A stretch of 9,179 nucleotides of DNA from an uncultured Clostridia bacterium (GCA_945788655.1 CALZMV010000048.1:1-9179), one strand, 5' to 3'; positions 1 to 7,316 are shown, counted from the first letter of the stretch. Numbers and translations are program-made. Notes: generated from the sequence alone by a model not told the origin.

Positions 1-212
1 CGGCCTGTGGAGCCATGTCCATGTTCATATTCCAGACTATGCTCAATGTGTTTGGATGTCTTGATATTCTGCCCTTTACCGGTGTAACCTTTCCGTTTTT
101 ATCTAACGGAGGAACAAGCATGATGGTTTCATGGATGCTTCTTGCATTTCTTAAAGCGGCCGACACCAGAGAAAGAGCAAGTATTGCAGTAAAGGCAGGT
201 GGGAAGATATGA
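1..212 (+). CDS. FtsW/RodA/SpoVE-family peptidoglycan glycosyltransferase, C-terminal fragment
   Basis: This is the 3' end of a gene that begins before the window; the reading frame is open from base 3 and ends at TGA 210-212. The visible 69 residues contain the family signature LPFTGVTFPFLSNGGTS, matching the consensus around P-x-x-G-hydrophobic-x-x-P-F-hydrophobic-S-x-GG-[ST] near the last transmembrane helices of SEDS proteins. A final hydrophobic helix (about MMVSWMLLAFL) and a short basic cytoplasmic tail follow. SEDS proteins are integral membrane enzymes that polymerise lipid II into glycan strands and work with a class B penicillin-binding protein. The next gene is exactly such a partner and its ATG overlaps this stop by 4 nt (ATGA), suggesting translational coupling. 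The Tyr often found in the S-Y-G-G segment is Asn here. FtsW, RodA and SpoVE cannot be told apart from this fragment. Confidence 0.93.
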   Translation, partial: ACGAMSMFIFQTMLNVFGCLDILPFTGVTFPFLSNGGTSMMVSWMLLAFLKAADTRERASIAVKAGGKI

Positions 213-1534
213 AAAAATTAGAAGGAAGAGCCTTGATCTGCTTTGCCCTTGCCCTGTGTCTTGTGTTGGGTCTGGTATTTTTTACTGTAAGACTTGTAAA
301 ACATGGTGATGAGTGGGCGAGCTTTTATGCCAACAGCCATGTCTATGTCAACGGACAGCTGGCCATCGGCTCAGTTTATGACAGAAACGGTATAATGCTC
401 CTAGAAAACAGTGAAGATGGGCCTGAATATAACAGTGATTCTGAAATCAGAAAGGCAACTCTCCACGTGGTGGGAGATCCTAAACAGAATATTTCAACGG
501 CGGCTACATATGCTTTCCGCAGCGATATTTTAGGCTATAACCTTGTTACAGGCACTTATGGCTCGATTTTCGGTTCGGGAAGGGACTTGAAGCTTACAAT
601 AGATGCAGAGGTATCAAAGGCTGCTTATCAGGCTCTTGCGGGCAGAAACGGCCTTGTAGGCGTATATAACTGGAAAACGGGAGAGATTATCTGTATGGTC
701 AGCAATCCGGGATTTGACCCGGCTTACGATGTGCCATCCAATCCTCCTTCGGGAACTTTTATGAATAAGGTTCTTTCGTCTGCATCAACTCCGGGCTCAA
801 TCTTCAAGCTTGTGACCTGCGCGGCGGCACTTGAAAATATAGACGGCATCGGGGAGTGGACATTTAACTGCACAGGAACTCATATTATTGAGGGTGAGAA
901 GATTACCTGTCAGTCAGCCCATGGGAACCAGGACCTGGAGGATGCTCTGGCAAATTCCTGCAACTGCGCTTTTGCTAGCCTTTCAGTCGAAATGGGTCCC
1001 GAAAAGATGAATGAAATTGTAAAGAGTCTTAAGCTTACAGAAAGCTATGATATTAATGGAATAAAGAGTATGGCGGGAAGCTTTAATTTTGATACCTACA
1101 ATATCAATCTGGGCTGGGCCGGCATAGGTCAGTTTGAGGATCAGGTAAATCCTCTTTCCATGATGGTATATATGGGTGCAATCGCCGGCGGTGGCCAGGC
1201 TCAGAAACCATATATTTTGATGGATAAATCGGAAGGGTCTGTAAGTCTTCTTGAACCGGGTATTGCGATGCAGCTGGATGCCATGATGAGAAATAATGTA
1301 ACATCAAATTATGGCGACAGCAATTATCCGGGGCTTGAGCTTCGTGCCAAGTCAGGTACTGCAGAAGGTCAGAAGGGCGTTGCTGCCAATGCGTGGTTCA
1401 GCGGTTATTCAGGCGATTATGCATTTATAGTTTGTGTAGAAAAAGGCGGATATGGATCCCAGGCAGCAGGCCCTGTTGCAAATAAGGTGATGCAGGCTGT
1501 TAAAAAATCAGCTTCTAATTCGGCTTCTAATTAA
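209..1534 (+). CDS. pbpA: Class B penicillin-binding protein, PbpA-type transpeptidase
   Basis: A D,D-transpeptidase predicted to cross-link peptidoglycan outside the membrane, anchored by one N-terminal transmembrane helix (about residues 8-29). All three penicillin-binding motifs are present: S197-I-F-K200 (SxxK, in the context STPGSIFK), S250-C-N252 (SxN) and K381-S-G-T384 (KTG-type). The class B signature DRNG lies at 58-61, followed by a short PbpA-like linker (ATLHVVGD at 83-90) and the transpeptidase domain from about residue 128 to 432. At 441 aa it is compact, lacking the long N-terminal pedestal of PBP2 or PBP2x proteins; this resembles the actinobacterial/clostridial PbpA encoded next to an FtsW/RodA gene. 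The ATG overlaps the upstream stop, and AGGTGGG just upstream is the likely ribosome binding site. The tail carries a 12-nt near-repeat (1511-1534) encoding SASNSASN. The PBP class is secure; the gene symbol rests on architecture and neighbourhood only. Confidence 0.93.
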   Translation: MKKLEGRALICFALALCLVLGLVFFTVRLVKHGDEWASFYANSHVYVNGQLAIGSVYDRNGIMLLENSEDGPEYNSDSEIRKATLHVVGDPKQNISTAATYAFRSDILGYNLVTGTYGSIFGSGRDLKLTIDAEVSKAAYQALAGRNGLVGVYNWKTGEIICMVSNPGFDPAYDVPSNPPSGTFMNKVLSSASTPGSIFKLVTCAAALENIDGIGEWTFNCTGTHIIEGEKITCQSAHGNQDLEDALANSCNCAFASLSVEMGPEKMNEIVKSLKLTESYDINGIKSMAGSFNFDTYNINLGWAGIGQFEDQVNPLSMMVYMGAIAGGGQAQKPYILMDKSEGSVSLLEPGIAMQLDAMMRNNVTSNYGDSNYPGLELRAKSGTAEGQKGVAANAWFSGYSGDYAFIVCVEKGGYGSQAAGPVANKVMQAVKKSASNSASN

Positions 1535-1554
1535 GAATTATTTAAGAAATGTAT

Positions 1555-1579
1555 AGGCTTCTTTGTAAAAAAGGAGCCT
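1555..1579 (+). other. Intergenic RNA hairpin between the PBP gene and the response regulator
   Basis: AGGCTTCTTT (1555-1564) can pair with AAAGGAGCCT (1570-1579) across a GTAAA loop. This gives a 10-bp stem with one U-G wobble. No T-run follows (TTAAACTATATATAAGG), so it is not a convincing intrinsic terminator on either strand. It may be a partial terminator, a processing site or a mRNA-stabilising structure separating the cell-wall pair from the two-component pair. The right arm contains an AAGGAG sequence but no start codon lies at suitable distance. Confidence 0.45.
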
Positions 1580-1597
1580 TAAACTATATATAAGGCG

Positions 1598-1605
1598 AAA
1601 GGAGA
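1598..1605 (+). promoter_or_regulatory. Ribosome binding site of the response regulator
   Basis: AAAGGAGA, 8 nt before ATG 1614, is a near-consensus Shine-Dalgarno and fixes that start. The AT-rich TATATATAA at 1585-1593 upstream resembles a -10 element. It lies too near the ribosome binding site, and lacks a good -35, to be called a promoter. Confidence 0.75.
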
Positions 1606-1613
1606 GCAGCAAA

Positions 1614-2327
1614 ATGAATGTAAGTCAGGATATTAACATTTTAGTATGTGATGATGACAAAGAGATAGCAGGTTCTGTTGAGATATATCTTAGAAACGAG
1701 GGGTACAAAGTTTTTAAGGCATACGACGGAGCGGAAGCCCTGAAGATAGCGCAGCAGGAGAAACTGCATCTGATTATTATGGATGTAATGATGCCGAAGA
1801 TGGACGGAATACAGGCAACCATGAAAATCCGTGAGGAAAAGAATATTCCAATCATTATGCTTTCCGCAAAGTCAGAGGACTACGATAAAATAACGGGTCT
1901 TAACGTAGGTGCTGATGACTATGTTACCAAGCCTTTTAACCCACTGGAGCTTATTGCAAGAGTGAAATCTCAGCTTAGAAGATATGTAAATCTGGGAAGT
2001 CTTGCAGGAAAACCCGCTCCTACTGGTGTGTTCAAGTCAGGGGGACTTATTGTGGACGACAATGAAAAAAGGGTAACTTTGGATGGAGAGCAGGTTGTTG
2101 TCACACCTATAGAATTCGGGATTCTTAAGCTTCTTACGGAAAACGCAGGGAGGGTTTACAGCATAGAGCAGATTTATGAAGCTGTATGGAATGAGCCTGC
2201 CTACAGTCCTGAGAATACAGTGGCGGTACATATAAGACGTATTAGAGAAAAGATAGAAATAGACCCGAAAAATCCGAGATATTTGAAGGTGGTGTGGGGA
2301 ATTGGATACAAGATTGAAAAAATATAA
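1614..2327 (+). CDS. OmpR/PhoB-family response regulator transcription factor
   Basis: A 237-aa cytoplasmic DNA-binding regulator. The receiver domain (about residues 7-123) has the acidic cluster D13-D14-D15, the phospho-acceptor D57 in LIIMDVMMPKMDG, the switch residue S84 (IMLSAK) and the conserved K106 (TKPFNP). After a linker (about 125-138) a winged-helix OmpR-type domain runs from about 140 to the end; it shows the recognition-helix region ENTVAVHIRRIREKIE and the terminal hairpin KVVWGIGYKIE. Length is normal. It is followed by its presumed cognate kinase, whose TTG start lies inside this gene's last codons, so the two are almost surely cotranscribed and translationally coupled. The overall look is like VanR/VncR-type regulators of Firmicutes, but the target genes cannot be deduced. 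The upstream PBP and SEDS genes make an envelope role plausible, as inference only. Confidence 0.95.
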   Translation: MNVSQDINILVCDDDKEIAGSVEIYLRNEGYKVFKAYDGAEALKIAQQEKLHLIIMDVMMPKMDGIQATMKIREEKNIPIIMLSAKSEDYDKITGLNVGADDYVTKPFNPLELIARVKSQLRRYVNLGSLAGKPAPTGVFKSGGLIVDDNEKRVTLDGEQVVVTPIEFGILKLLTENAGRVYSIEQIYEAVWNEPAYSPENTVAVHIRRIREKIEIDPKNPRYLKVVWGIGYKIEKI

Positions 2328-3984
2328 TAAAGTTGGCTACGGCGGTTATTGTATCATATGCTGCCTGGCTGTAATAATGATAACTGTTTCACTTCTGGCG
2401 GGCAGCATTTTTGCGGCTACAGAGGATATGCAGTGGATTAACGGTTACGAAAGTATTGATCATTATTATTCAGGTGAGATAACCAACAATGCAAGGCATG
2501 AATCCATAATGAATATTTCAGGTTGGGTTATGATAGGAACTGGTGTCGCAGGGGTGATAGGGCTAATCGCTTCAGTGATAATGACAGGCAGGTTTGTAAC
2601 TGATGAAAAAGGCAAACCTGTACTTAACTGGTTTGACAGAATCTGGTCAGAAGTACATCTTGTTGGTGGAGTTTCAGCAGGAGTTATTGCATGTGCAATG
2701 CTGAGACTATATTATGAATTTTGGATGCAGGGAATGTATCTGAAAATCTGGAACTGGTATAATAATTACGATTTTTCTGAGCATCTGGCGCCAAATATTG
2801 AATTTACACTTCTGTTGCTGTTACAGGCACTGGCTGTCGGAATTGCATTTGCATGTCTACTTTCTCTTTGTAAAAAAATCAAAGCCAGGGAATTTTGGGA
2901 AAAATCCATCCTTGGAGGTCTGTACTTTCTGCTTGTAAGAAGTATTAAGAACAGCAGCAATACTTTGTTTAAGGTTGTAGCTATTCTGATAATAGGAGCA
3001 TTCTTATGCTCAACCTGGATAGGACTTCCGGTGGTATTGGTATTAATTGTTTATTATGTTCCTAAGATATGCAAACAGTTTGATGAGATAAAGAACGGTG
3101 TAACCGAAGTGAAAAACGGCAATCTGTCATACAAGATACCTGTAAGATGCGATGCAAAGGGCTTCAAGAGCGATCTTGGAAGACTTGCAAGCGATATCAA
3201 TGATATTTCGCAGGCATCAAACATCGCGATTCAGAATGAGTTAAAGAGCCAGAGGCTGAAGACAGATTTAATATCAAATGTGTCCCATGACCTGAAGACA
3301 CCTCTTACATCCATGATTTCCTATGTGGGACTGATAAAACAGGAGGGACTTGACAGCCCTAATGCACCTGAATACCTGGATATAATCGACCAGAAAACTC
3401 AGAGGCTGAAGACTCTGACTGAAGACCTGTTTGAAGCGGCTAAAGCTTCATCGGGTGCCGTACCTGTAAATATGGAAAACATTGATTTATCATCTCTTCT
3501 AACTCAGACACTGGCTGAAATGGAAGAAACTCTGTCAGCAAAAAATCTTCAGATTCATGTAAAAAATGTATGCGGCGATACGCACATCAGGGCAGATGGT
3601 CAGCTCCTCTGGAGAGTACTTGAAAATCTCCTGGGCAATGTATCCAAGTATGCTCTTGAAGGAAGCAGAGTATACATCAATATAAGCGACCATATGATAA
3701 GGGGCAGTGAACAGATCCTTCTTGAAATAAAAAACGTATCTAAGGATGAGCTGAACATTTCTGAAGAGGAACTTATGGAAAGGTTCAAACGTGGTGATGA
3801 ATCGAGAACCACTGAAGGAAGTGGGCTTGGTCTTGCAATAGCAAAGGATCTTGTCAAGATGATGAATGGAGTCTTTGAAATTTCCATAGACGGAGATCTG
3901 TTTAAAGCGTCGGTGATGATGGAAAAGGCACAGATGGCACAGGCAGAAGAACAGCAAGAAGAGGAAGAACAGAAAGAAAAGTAA
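2302..3984 (+). CDS. Multi-pass membrane sensor histidine kinase
   Basis: A 560-aa sensor kinase, partner of the preceding response regulator. The N-terminal half is a membrane sensor with about five hydrophobic helices (roughly residues 15-38, 72-94, 118-136, 167-190, 224-252). A short outside loop of about 30 residues lies between the first two. A HAMP-like linker (about 255-300, with KNGNLSYKIPV) leads to the HisKA domain with phospho-acceptor H329 in SHDLKTPL. The catalytic domain has an N-box (LENLLGNVSKY, N442 and N446) and a G2 box (GSGLGLAIAKDL). The usual D-x-G-x-G box is replaced by IKNVSKDEL, which I recall as common in this Firmicutes subfamily. The chosen start is TTG 2302, supported by AAGGTGG at 2286-2292 (9-nt spacing); TTG 2314 is the alternative. 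The start overlaps the regulator gene by 26 nt. The last 20 residues are a Gln/Glu-rich acidic tail. Confidence 0.93.
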   Translation: MDTRLKKYNKVGYGGYCIICCLAVIMITVSLLAGSIFAATEDMQWINGYESIDHYYSGEITNNARHESIMNISGWVMIGTGVAGVIGLIASVIMTGRFVTDEKGKPVLNWFDRIWSEVHLVGGVSAGVIACAMLRLYYEFWMQGMYLKIWNWYNNYDFSEHLAPNIEFTLLLLLQALAVGIAFACLLSLCKKIKAREFWEKSILGGLYFLLVRSIKNSSNTLFKVVAILIIGAFLCSTWIGLPVVLVLIVYYVPKICKQFDEIKNGVTEVKNGNLSYKIPVRCDAKGFKSDLGRLASDINDISQASNIAIQNELKSQRLKTDLISNVSHDLKTPLTSMISYVGLIKQEGLDSPNAPEYLDIIDQKTQRLKTLTEDLFEAAKASSGAVPVNMENIDLSSLLTQTLAEMEETLSAKNLQIHVKNVCGDTHIRADGQLLWRVLENLLGNVSKYALEGSRVYINISDHMIRGSEQILLEIKNVSKDELNISEEELMERFKRGDESRTTEGSGLGLAIAKDLVKMMNGVFEISIDGDLFKASVMMEKAQMAQAEEQQEEEEQKEK

Positions 3985-4017
3985 GAGCAATAAGCGTAAC
4001 AAACATTGACTGTATAT

Positions 4018-4069
4018 AAAAAAACGAACAGGCTGTCTGAAATTGATTCAGACGGTCTATTCGTTTTTT
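4018..4069. terminator. Bidirectional intrinsic terminator between the kinase gene and nadE
   Basis: The arms 4019-4041 and 4047-4069 form a stem of about 23 pairs around an ATTGA loop, with one C-A mismatch and two G-U pairs. The stem begins with a run of A (4018-4024) and ends with a run of six T (4064-4069), so it can terminate transcription in both directions. It lies between convergent genes: the histidine kinase ends at 3984 and nadE ends at 4111 on the other strand. Confidence 0.92.
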
Positions 4070-4110
4070 GTCATAATTTGTCATAAAAAGATGTTAATTA
4101 AAGCACAAGA

Positions 4111-4857
4111 CTATTCTTCTTCAGGGCTGTACTTAAAGCAGTCCATGAACCTCAGCTTAAACTGGTTCATCTTGTGAAGTCTGTCGATTTTAGCTTTAAT
4201 GTCCATATCTTCAATTTCGCCGGTTCTGATATATCTGTCTAAAACTGCATAGGTAAAGCCTAAATTCTCCTCGTCGGTCTTTGGCTGAAGCCCATCGATA
4301 GGAACCTTGTCCACAAACATTGAAGGTAATCCGCACTCCCTGCCGATAGCCTTAACTTCCTGTACAGTAAGAAAACTTAATGGACTGAAGTCACCGGCGG
4401 CATCTCCGTAACGGGTTGAGTATCCAACCCAGTCTTCGCTCAAATTACATGTGTTGGCAACTCTGCCGTTGACAGACTGTGAAACGGCATATACTGAAGC
4501 CATTCTGATACGAGGCGGAAGATTTGTGACAGTCTGAACTGCAACTTCAGGAAGAGCCTTTTCAAGCTGTGCCATAAGACCATCAAAAGCATCCTTGATA
4601 TTTATTTCGTAGTGTTTGATTCCGAGATGTTTTACAAGAGCTCTGGAAACATCTATATCATGCTGGTCTCCTTTAGGAAGAAGAACTCCTATAACGCGGT
4701 CTTTGCCCAGAGCTTCTACGCATAGAGCCGCTACTACAGAGCTGTCCTTGCCACCTGATATGGCAACAACTGCATTGCATCCCGGACCATTTTCTTCGAA
4801 CCAGTTTTTTATCCATTGAATGACATCTTCTTTAACTTTTTTTGCATTAAATTCCAT
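4111..4857 (-). CDS. nadE: NAD(+) synthase, ammonia-dependent type
   Basis: Catalyses the last step of NAD synthesis, ATP-dependent amidation of deamido-NAD in the cytoplasm. The 248-aa product is a single synthetase domain without the N-terminal glutaminase (nitrilase) domain of long NadE proteins, so it should use free ammonia or an external glutaminase. The ATP-pyrophosphatase P-loop is SGGKDSS at 34-40. The family block NTCNLSEDWVGYSTRYGD (about 135-152) followed by DFSPLSFLTVQEV is the acceptor/ammonia region of the Firmicutes short form, and DGLQPKTDEENLGFTYAVLD (188-207) is the conserved C-terminal segment. ATG 4857 is preceded by a consensus AGGAGG (4866-4871) at 8-nt spacing. The gene stands alone, divergent from the yhaM-type operon, and ends at the shared bidirectional terminator. 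No niacin-repressor operator was recognised upstream. Confidence 0.95.
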   Translation of the reverse strand: MEFNAKKVKEDVIQWIKNWFEENGPGCNAVVAISGGKDSSVVAALCVEALGKDRVIGVLLPKGDQHDIDVSRALVKHLGIKHYEINIKDAFDGLMAQLEKALPEVAVQTVTNLPPRIRMASVYAVSQSVNGRVANTCNLSEDWVGYSTRYGDAAGDFSPLSFLTVQEVKAIGRECGLPSMFVDKVPIDGLQPKTDEENLGFTYAVLDRYIRTGEIEDMDIKAKIDRLHKMNQFKLRFMDCFKYSPEEE

Positions 4858-4865
4858 GACGAAAT

Positions 4866-4886
4866 CCTCCTATCCATAATATTATA
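4866..4886 (-). promoter_or_regulatory. nadE promoter -10 element and ribosome binding site
   Basis: Read on the minus strand, TATAAT (4886 to 4881) is a perfect -10 hexamer. AGGAGG (4871 to 4866) is a perfect Shine-Dalgarno 8 nt before the ATG. The implied leader is only about 17 nt ahead of the ribosome binding site plus start. The region 17 nt upstream of the -10 reads CTTTTC, a poor -35, so the promoter may be weak or activated. Confidence 0.55.
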
Positions 4887-4935
4887 AACGATTTTCGCCA
4901 AAAGAAAAGTATAAATACTCTTTACTTGGTATTTG

Positions 4936-4964
4936 TTGCGGTAGAATGTATTTTGTTATATAAT
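4936..4964 (+). promoter_or_regulatory. Sigma-A-type promoter of the yhaM-type operon
   Basis: TTGCGG (4936-4941) and TATAAT (4959-4964) are separated by 17 nt, a good housekeeping promoter with a perfect -10. Transcription would start near 4971, leaving a leader of about 50 nt before ATG 5023, whose ribosome binding site is GGAAGGGAA (5012-5020). The gap 4858-5022 otherwise holds only the divergent nadE promoter; no operator palindrome or riboswitch was recognised. Confidence 0.65.
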
Positions 4965-5022
4965 AAGCACATAAATCTAAGTCGATTCAGACGAAGATGA
5001 AGCGAATGATTGGAAGGGAAAT

Positions 5023-6000
5023 ATGAAGGAAACATATATTAAAGACCTAAGAAAGGATCAGGAAATAACTGACTTTTTTATGGCAAAAACCATAGCTGTT
5101 AAGGTCGGAGCAAACGGCAAACAGTATCTGGACCTGGTTCTTTGCGATAAGACAGGCGATATAACAGGCAAAAAGTGGGATGTGAGCGATTCGGAATATC
5201 CCGCACTGATGGCTATAGAAGAAAAATCAATCGTTAAAATAAAGGGAATTGTAACAGAGTGGGCAGGTCAGCTCCAGCTGAGAGTTCAAAGAATAAGGGT
5301 TGCCAACGAACAGGATGGTCAGCATATGACGGACTTTGTCAAGGCTGCACCTGAAAAACCTGAAGATATGTATGACTACATCGTTGCCGCAGCCGAGTCT
5401 ATGGAAGATAAAGACCTTAAAAACCTCTGCATGAAACTTCTGACTGATAACAGGGATAAGCTGATGTATTACCCTGCAGCACAGAAGAACCACCATGCAC
5501 AGCTTGGAGGACTTCTCTATCACATGAAGCGCATGCTTATGACAGGGCAGAGAGTCTGCGAGGTATACACAAATCTCAACAGAGATCTGGTTTCAACAGG
5601 CGTTATCATTCATGATATGGAAAAGCTCAATGAGATTGAGTCCGGACCTGACGGAATTGCAACCGGATATTCCTTCGAGGGGCAGATGCTCGGTCACATT
5701 ATTCAGGGAGTCAAGAGCATCGACAGACTTACTCTGGAACTTGATTTTCCAAGGGAAAAGGCTATTATGCTTGAACATATGATATTGGCACACCATTATG
5801 AGCCTGAGTTCGGAAGCCCTAAGAAGCCACTGTTTCCTGAGGCAGAGGTGCTGCATTATCTGGATATTCTTGATGCACGTATGTTTGATATGCATAGCGC
5901 TTTAGAGGCGACAGAAGCCGGTAGTTTCAGCGACAGGGTATGGACGCTTGATAACAGAAAATTATATAAACCGTCAGAGGGGGAGGATTCTAAATGTTAG
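5023..6000 (+). CDS. yhaM: YhaM-type 3'-5' exoribonuclease (OB-fold plus HD domain)
   Basis: Predicted metal-dependent 3'-5' exoribonuclease acting on RNA ends in the cytoplasm, by similarity to Bacillus YhaM; the 325-aa length fits (about 314 in that family). The N-terminal 95 residues form an OB-fold nucleic-acid-binding domain (YLDLVLCDKTGDITGKKWD, then VKIKGIVTEWAGQLQLRV). The HD phosphohydrolase domain spans about 155-300. Its metal ligands appear intact: HHAQLGGLLYH (H167), the H197-D198 pair in IIHDMEK, GHI (H225), MILAHH (H257/H258) and D284 in LDILDAR. The Gly usual in HDIGK is Glu here. It is first in a three-gene operon, with its own promoter upstream. The next gene starts within its last codons (7-nt overlap), and that gene belongs to a tRNA 3'-end family, consistent with a shared role in RNA 3' ends (inference). 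Confidence 0.88.
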   Translation: MKETYIKDLRKDQEITDFFMAKTIAVKVGANGKQYLDLVLCDKTGDITGKKWDVSDSEYPALMAIEEKSIVKIKGIVTEWAGQLQLRVQRIRVANEQDGQHMTDFVKAAPEKPEDMYDYIVAAAESMEDKDLKNLCMKLLTDNRDKLMYYPAAQKNHHAQLGGLLYHMKRMLMTGQRVCEVYTNLNRDLVSTGVIIHDMEKLNEIESGPDGIATGYSFEGQMLGHIIQGVKSIDRLTLELDFPREKAIMLEHMILAHHYEPEFGSPKKPLFPEAEVLHYLDILDARMFDMHSALEATEAGSFSDRVWTLDNRKLYKPSEGEDSKC

Positions 6001-7316
6001 TAAAATTACCTAGAGAAGTAGGCAAGGTTTTAACAAGAATGCAGGATAATGGTTTTGAGGCTTATGTTGCAGGCGAATGCGTCAGAGATTCCATATTAGG
6101 CAGGAAGCCTTTTGGATGGGATGTTGTCACAAACGCCAACCTAGACCAATTAAAGGCAGCGCTTCCTGAAGCAGAGGTTTTCAGCAGCAAGTACGGCGTT
6201 GTCAGATTGGAATACATTCATGAAGTGACAGATAAAGAAACCGGAGAGTCTTTAGAAACAGGCTTTATTGTGGATGTTGCTTCCTATCGAAAGAACGCTC
6301 AGTATAAGAACGGCAAGCTGACAGGTGCAGAGGCAACACAGAATATCGAAGATGATCTGGCGTGCAGAGAATTTACCATAGATGCCATAGCCGAAAACAA
6401 CACAAAGCTTTGCGACCCATATGAGGGCAGAGAGGACATCAGAAAGAGACTTATCAGAACCGTTGGGGATGCCGATTCTATGTTTAAAGACGACCCTATC
6501 AGAATGATGAAGGCTGTAAGAATAGCGGCAGAACTGGGATTTGACTTACATAAAAACGTATATGAGGCAATTGTAGCAAACTGCAAGCTTCTTGAGGAGA
6601 CAGATGTAAACTCCATCAGAGAAGAGTTTGAGGCTGTTATGGTCAGCCCAAATGCAGGCAAAGGATTGAACATGATTCTTGACACAGGAATGATTTCTGC
6701 AATAATCAGTCAGGAGACTGTAAACAGATTGTCAAAGAGAGAAATGCAGGATTTAACCGTTCTCAGTGAAAATGTAGACAAGACTCAGCCTGTAAGAGAA
6801 AGGCGCCTTGGACTGTTCTATGCGTGCATAAACAAGGGCAGATCACTGCCTGCAATCGACAGACTGCAGTATGACGAACATACTGAAATGCTCTTAAAGG
6901 ATGCGGTTAAATATCTTCCAAAGCTGTATTTTACAGCTACAAAGCCGGAATTGAAGAAGTTCATTTATAAGTTCGGCTGGGAGAGATATAACTACCTTGC
7001 AAGCATGGAAAAGGCACAGAGAATTATCTTTGAATACTTTTCCGATACAAAAATCAAGAGTAAGATCTATATGCTTGAAGAAATCAAGAATTACAGAGAG
7101 CCAATTTTCCCTGATGAGATGGCAATAGATGCAAACGACTTGGTTGAGGCAGGAATCTGCAAGCCTGAAAAGGCAGAGGAACTGCTTAGAATGCTTTGCG
7201 AAGAGCTGCATACTCACCCTAGAAAGAACACTCGTGAACAGCTGTTAAAGCTGGCGAAAACATACAGCAAGAATAAACTTGCAGCATGGCTGAGAGGTAT
7301 TCACTTTGCTCACTAA
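5994..7316 (+). CDS. CCA tRNA nucleotidyltransferase-family protein with diverged catalytic motifs
   Basis: The 440-aa length and domain order match class II CCA-adding/poly(A) polymerase-type enzymes, which build or repair the tRNA 3' CCA end. Visible blocks are the N-terminal nucleotidyltransferase head (AYVAGECVRDSILG at 23-36; GWDVVTNA at 41-48; VDVASYR at 93-99), the neck (DDLACREFTIDAIAE at 120-134; FKDDPIRMMKAVRIA at 164-178) and a helical body ending in MAIDANDLVEAG and NTREQLLKLA. Several catalytic positions differ from consensus: GG is G27-E28, the first Asp of DxD is G41 (D43 remains), RRDFTINA is CREFTIDA, and the body's HD-like region (RRLGLFYACINK) lacks HD. The frame is intact, so it is not an ordinary pseudogene. 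It may be an active variant or a non-catalytic paralogue. ATG 5994 has a strong AGAGGGGGAGG (5976-5986) and overlaps the upstream gene by 7 nt. Confidence 0.82.
   Translation: MLVKLPREVGKVLTRMQDNGFEAYVAGECVRDSILGRKPFGWDVVTNANLDQLKAALPEAEVFSSKYGVVRLEYIHEVTDKETGESLETGFIVDVASYRKNAQYKNGKLTGAEATQNIEDDLACREFTIDAIAENNTKLCDPYEGREDIRKRLIRTVGDADSMFKDDPIRMMKAVRIAAELGFDLHKNVYEAIVANCKLLEETDVNSIREEFEAVMVSPNAGKGLNMILDTGMISAIISQETVNRLSKREMQDLTVLSENVDKTQPVRERRLGLFYACINKGRSLPAIDRLQYDEHTEMLLKDAVKYLPKLYFTATKPELKKFIYKFGWERYNYLASMEKAQRIIFEYFSDTKIKSKIYMLEEIKNYREPIFPDEMAIDANDLVEAGICKPEKAEELLRMLCEELHTHPRKNTREQLLKLAKTYSKNKLAAWLRGIHFAH

Noticed and set aside
1511..1534. Tandem 12-nt near-repeat (GCTTCTAATT twice)
   Set aside because: Only two copies, encoding SASNSASN in the disordered end of the PBP; too short to be a mobile or regulatory repeat.
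1563..1592. Possible promoter TTGTAA / TATATA before the response regulator
   Set aside because: The -35 falls in the hairpin, and the implied transcription start would lie at or inside the ribosome binding site; AT-richness alone explains it.
3571..3880. Absence of the D-x-G box in the kinase ATPase domain as a sign of a dead kinase
   Set aside because: The phospho-acceptor His, N-box and G2 box are intact, and I recall this replacement as common in a Firmicutes kinase subfamily, so loss of activity is not indicated.
3535..4002. Long open frame on the minus strand (155 codons) opposite the histidine kinase
   Set aside because: It is antisense to a well-supported kinase domain. Its composition (Leu/Phe runs) is the complement of the acidic GAA/GAG tail, and it shows no recognisable domain.
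4006..4034. TTGACT at 4006-4011 resembling a -35 element
   Set aside because: No -10-like hexamer lies 16-18 nt downstream, and the region runs into the terminator stem.
6299..6685. Open frame of 128 codons on the minus strand within the CCA-family gene
   Set aside because: It is a shadow frame of a gene whose own protein matches a known family along its length; no ribosome binding site or motif supports it.
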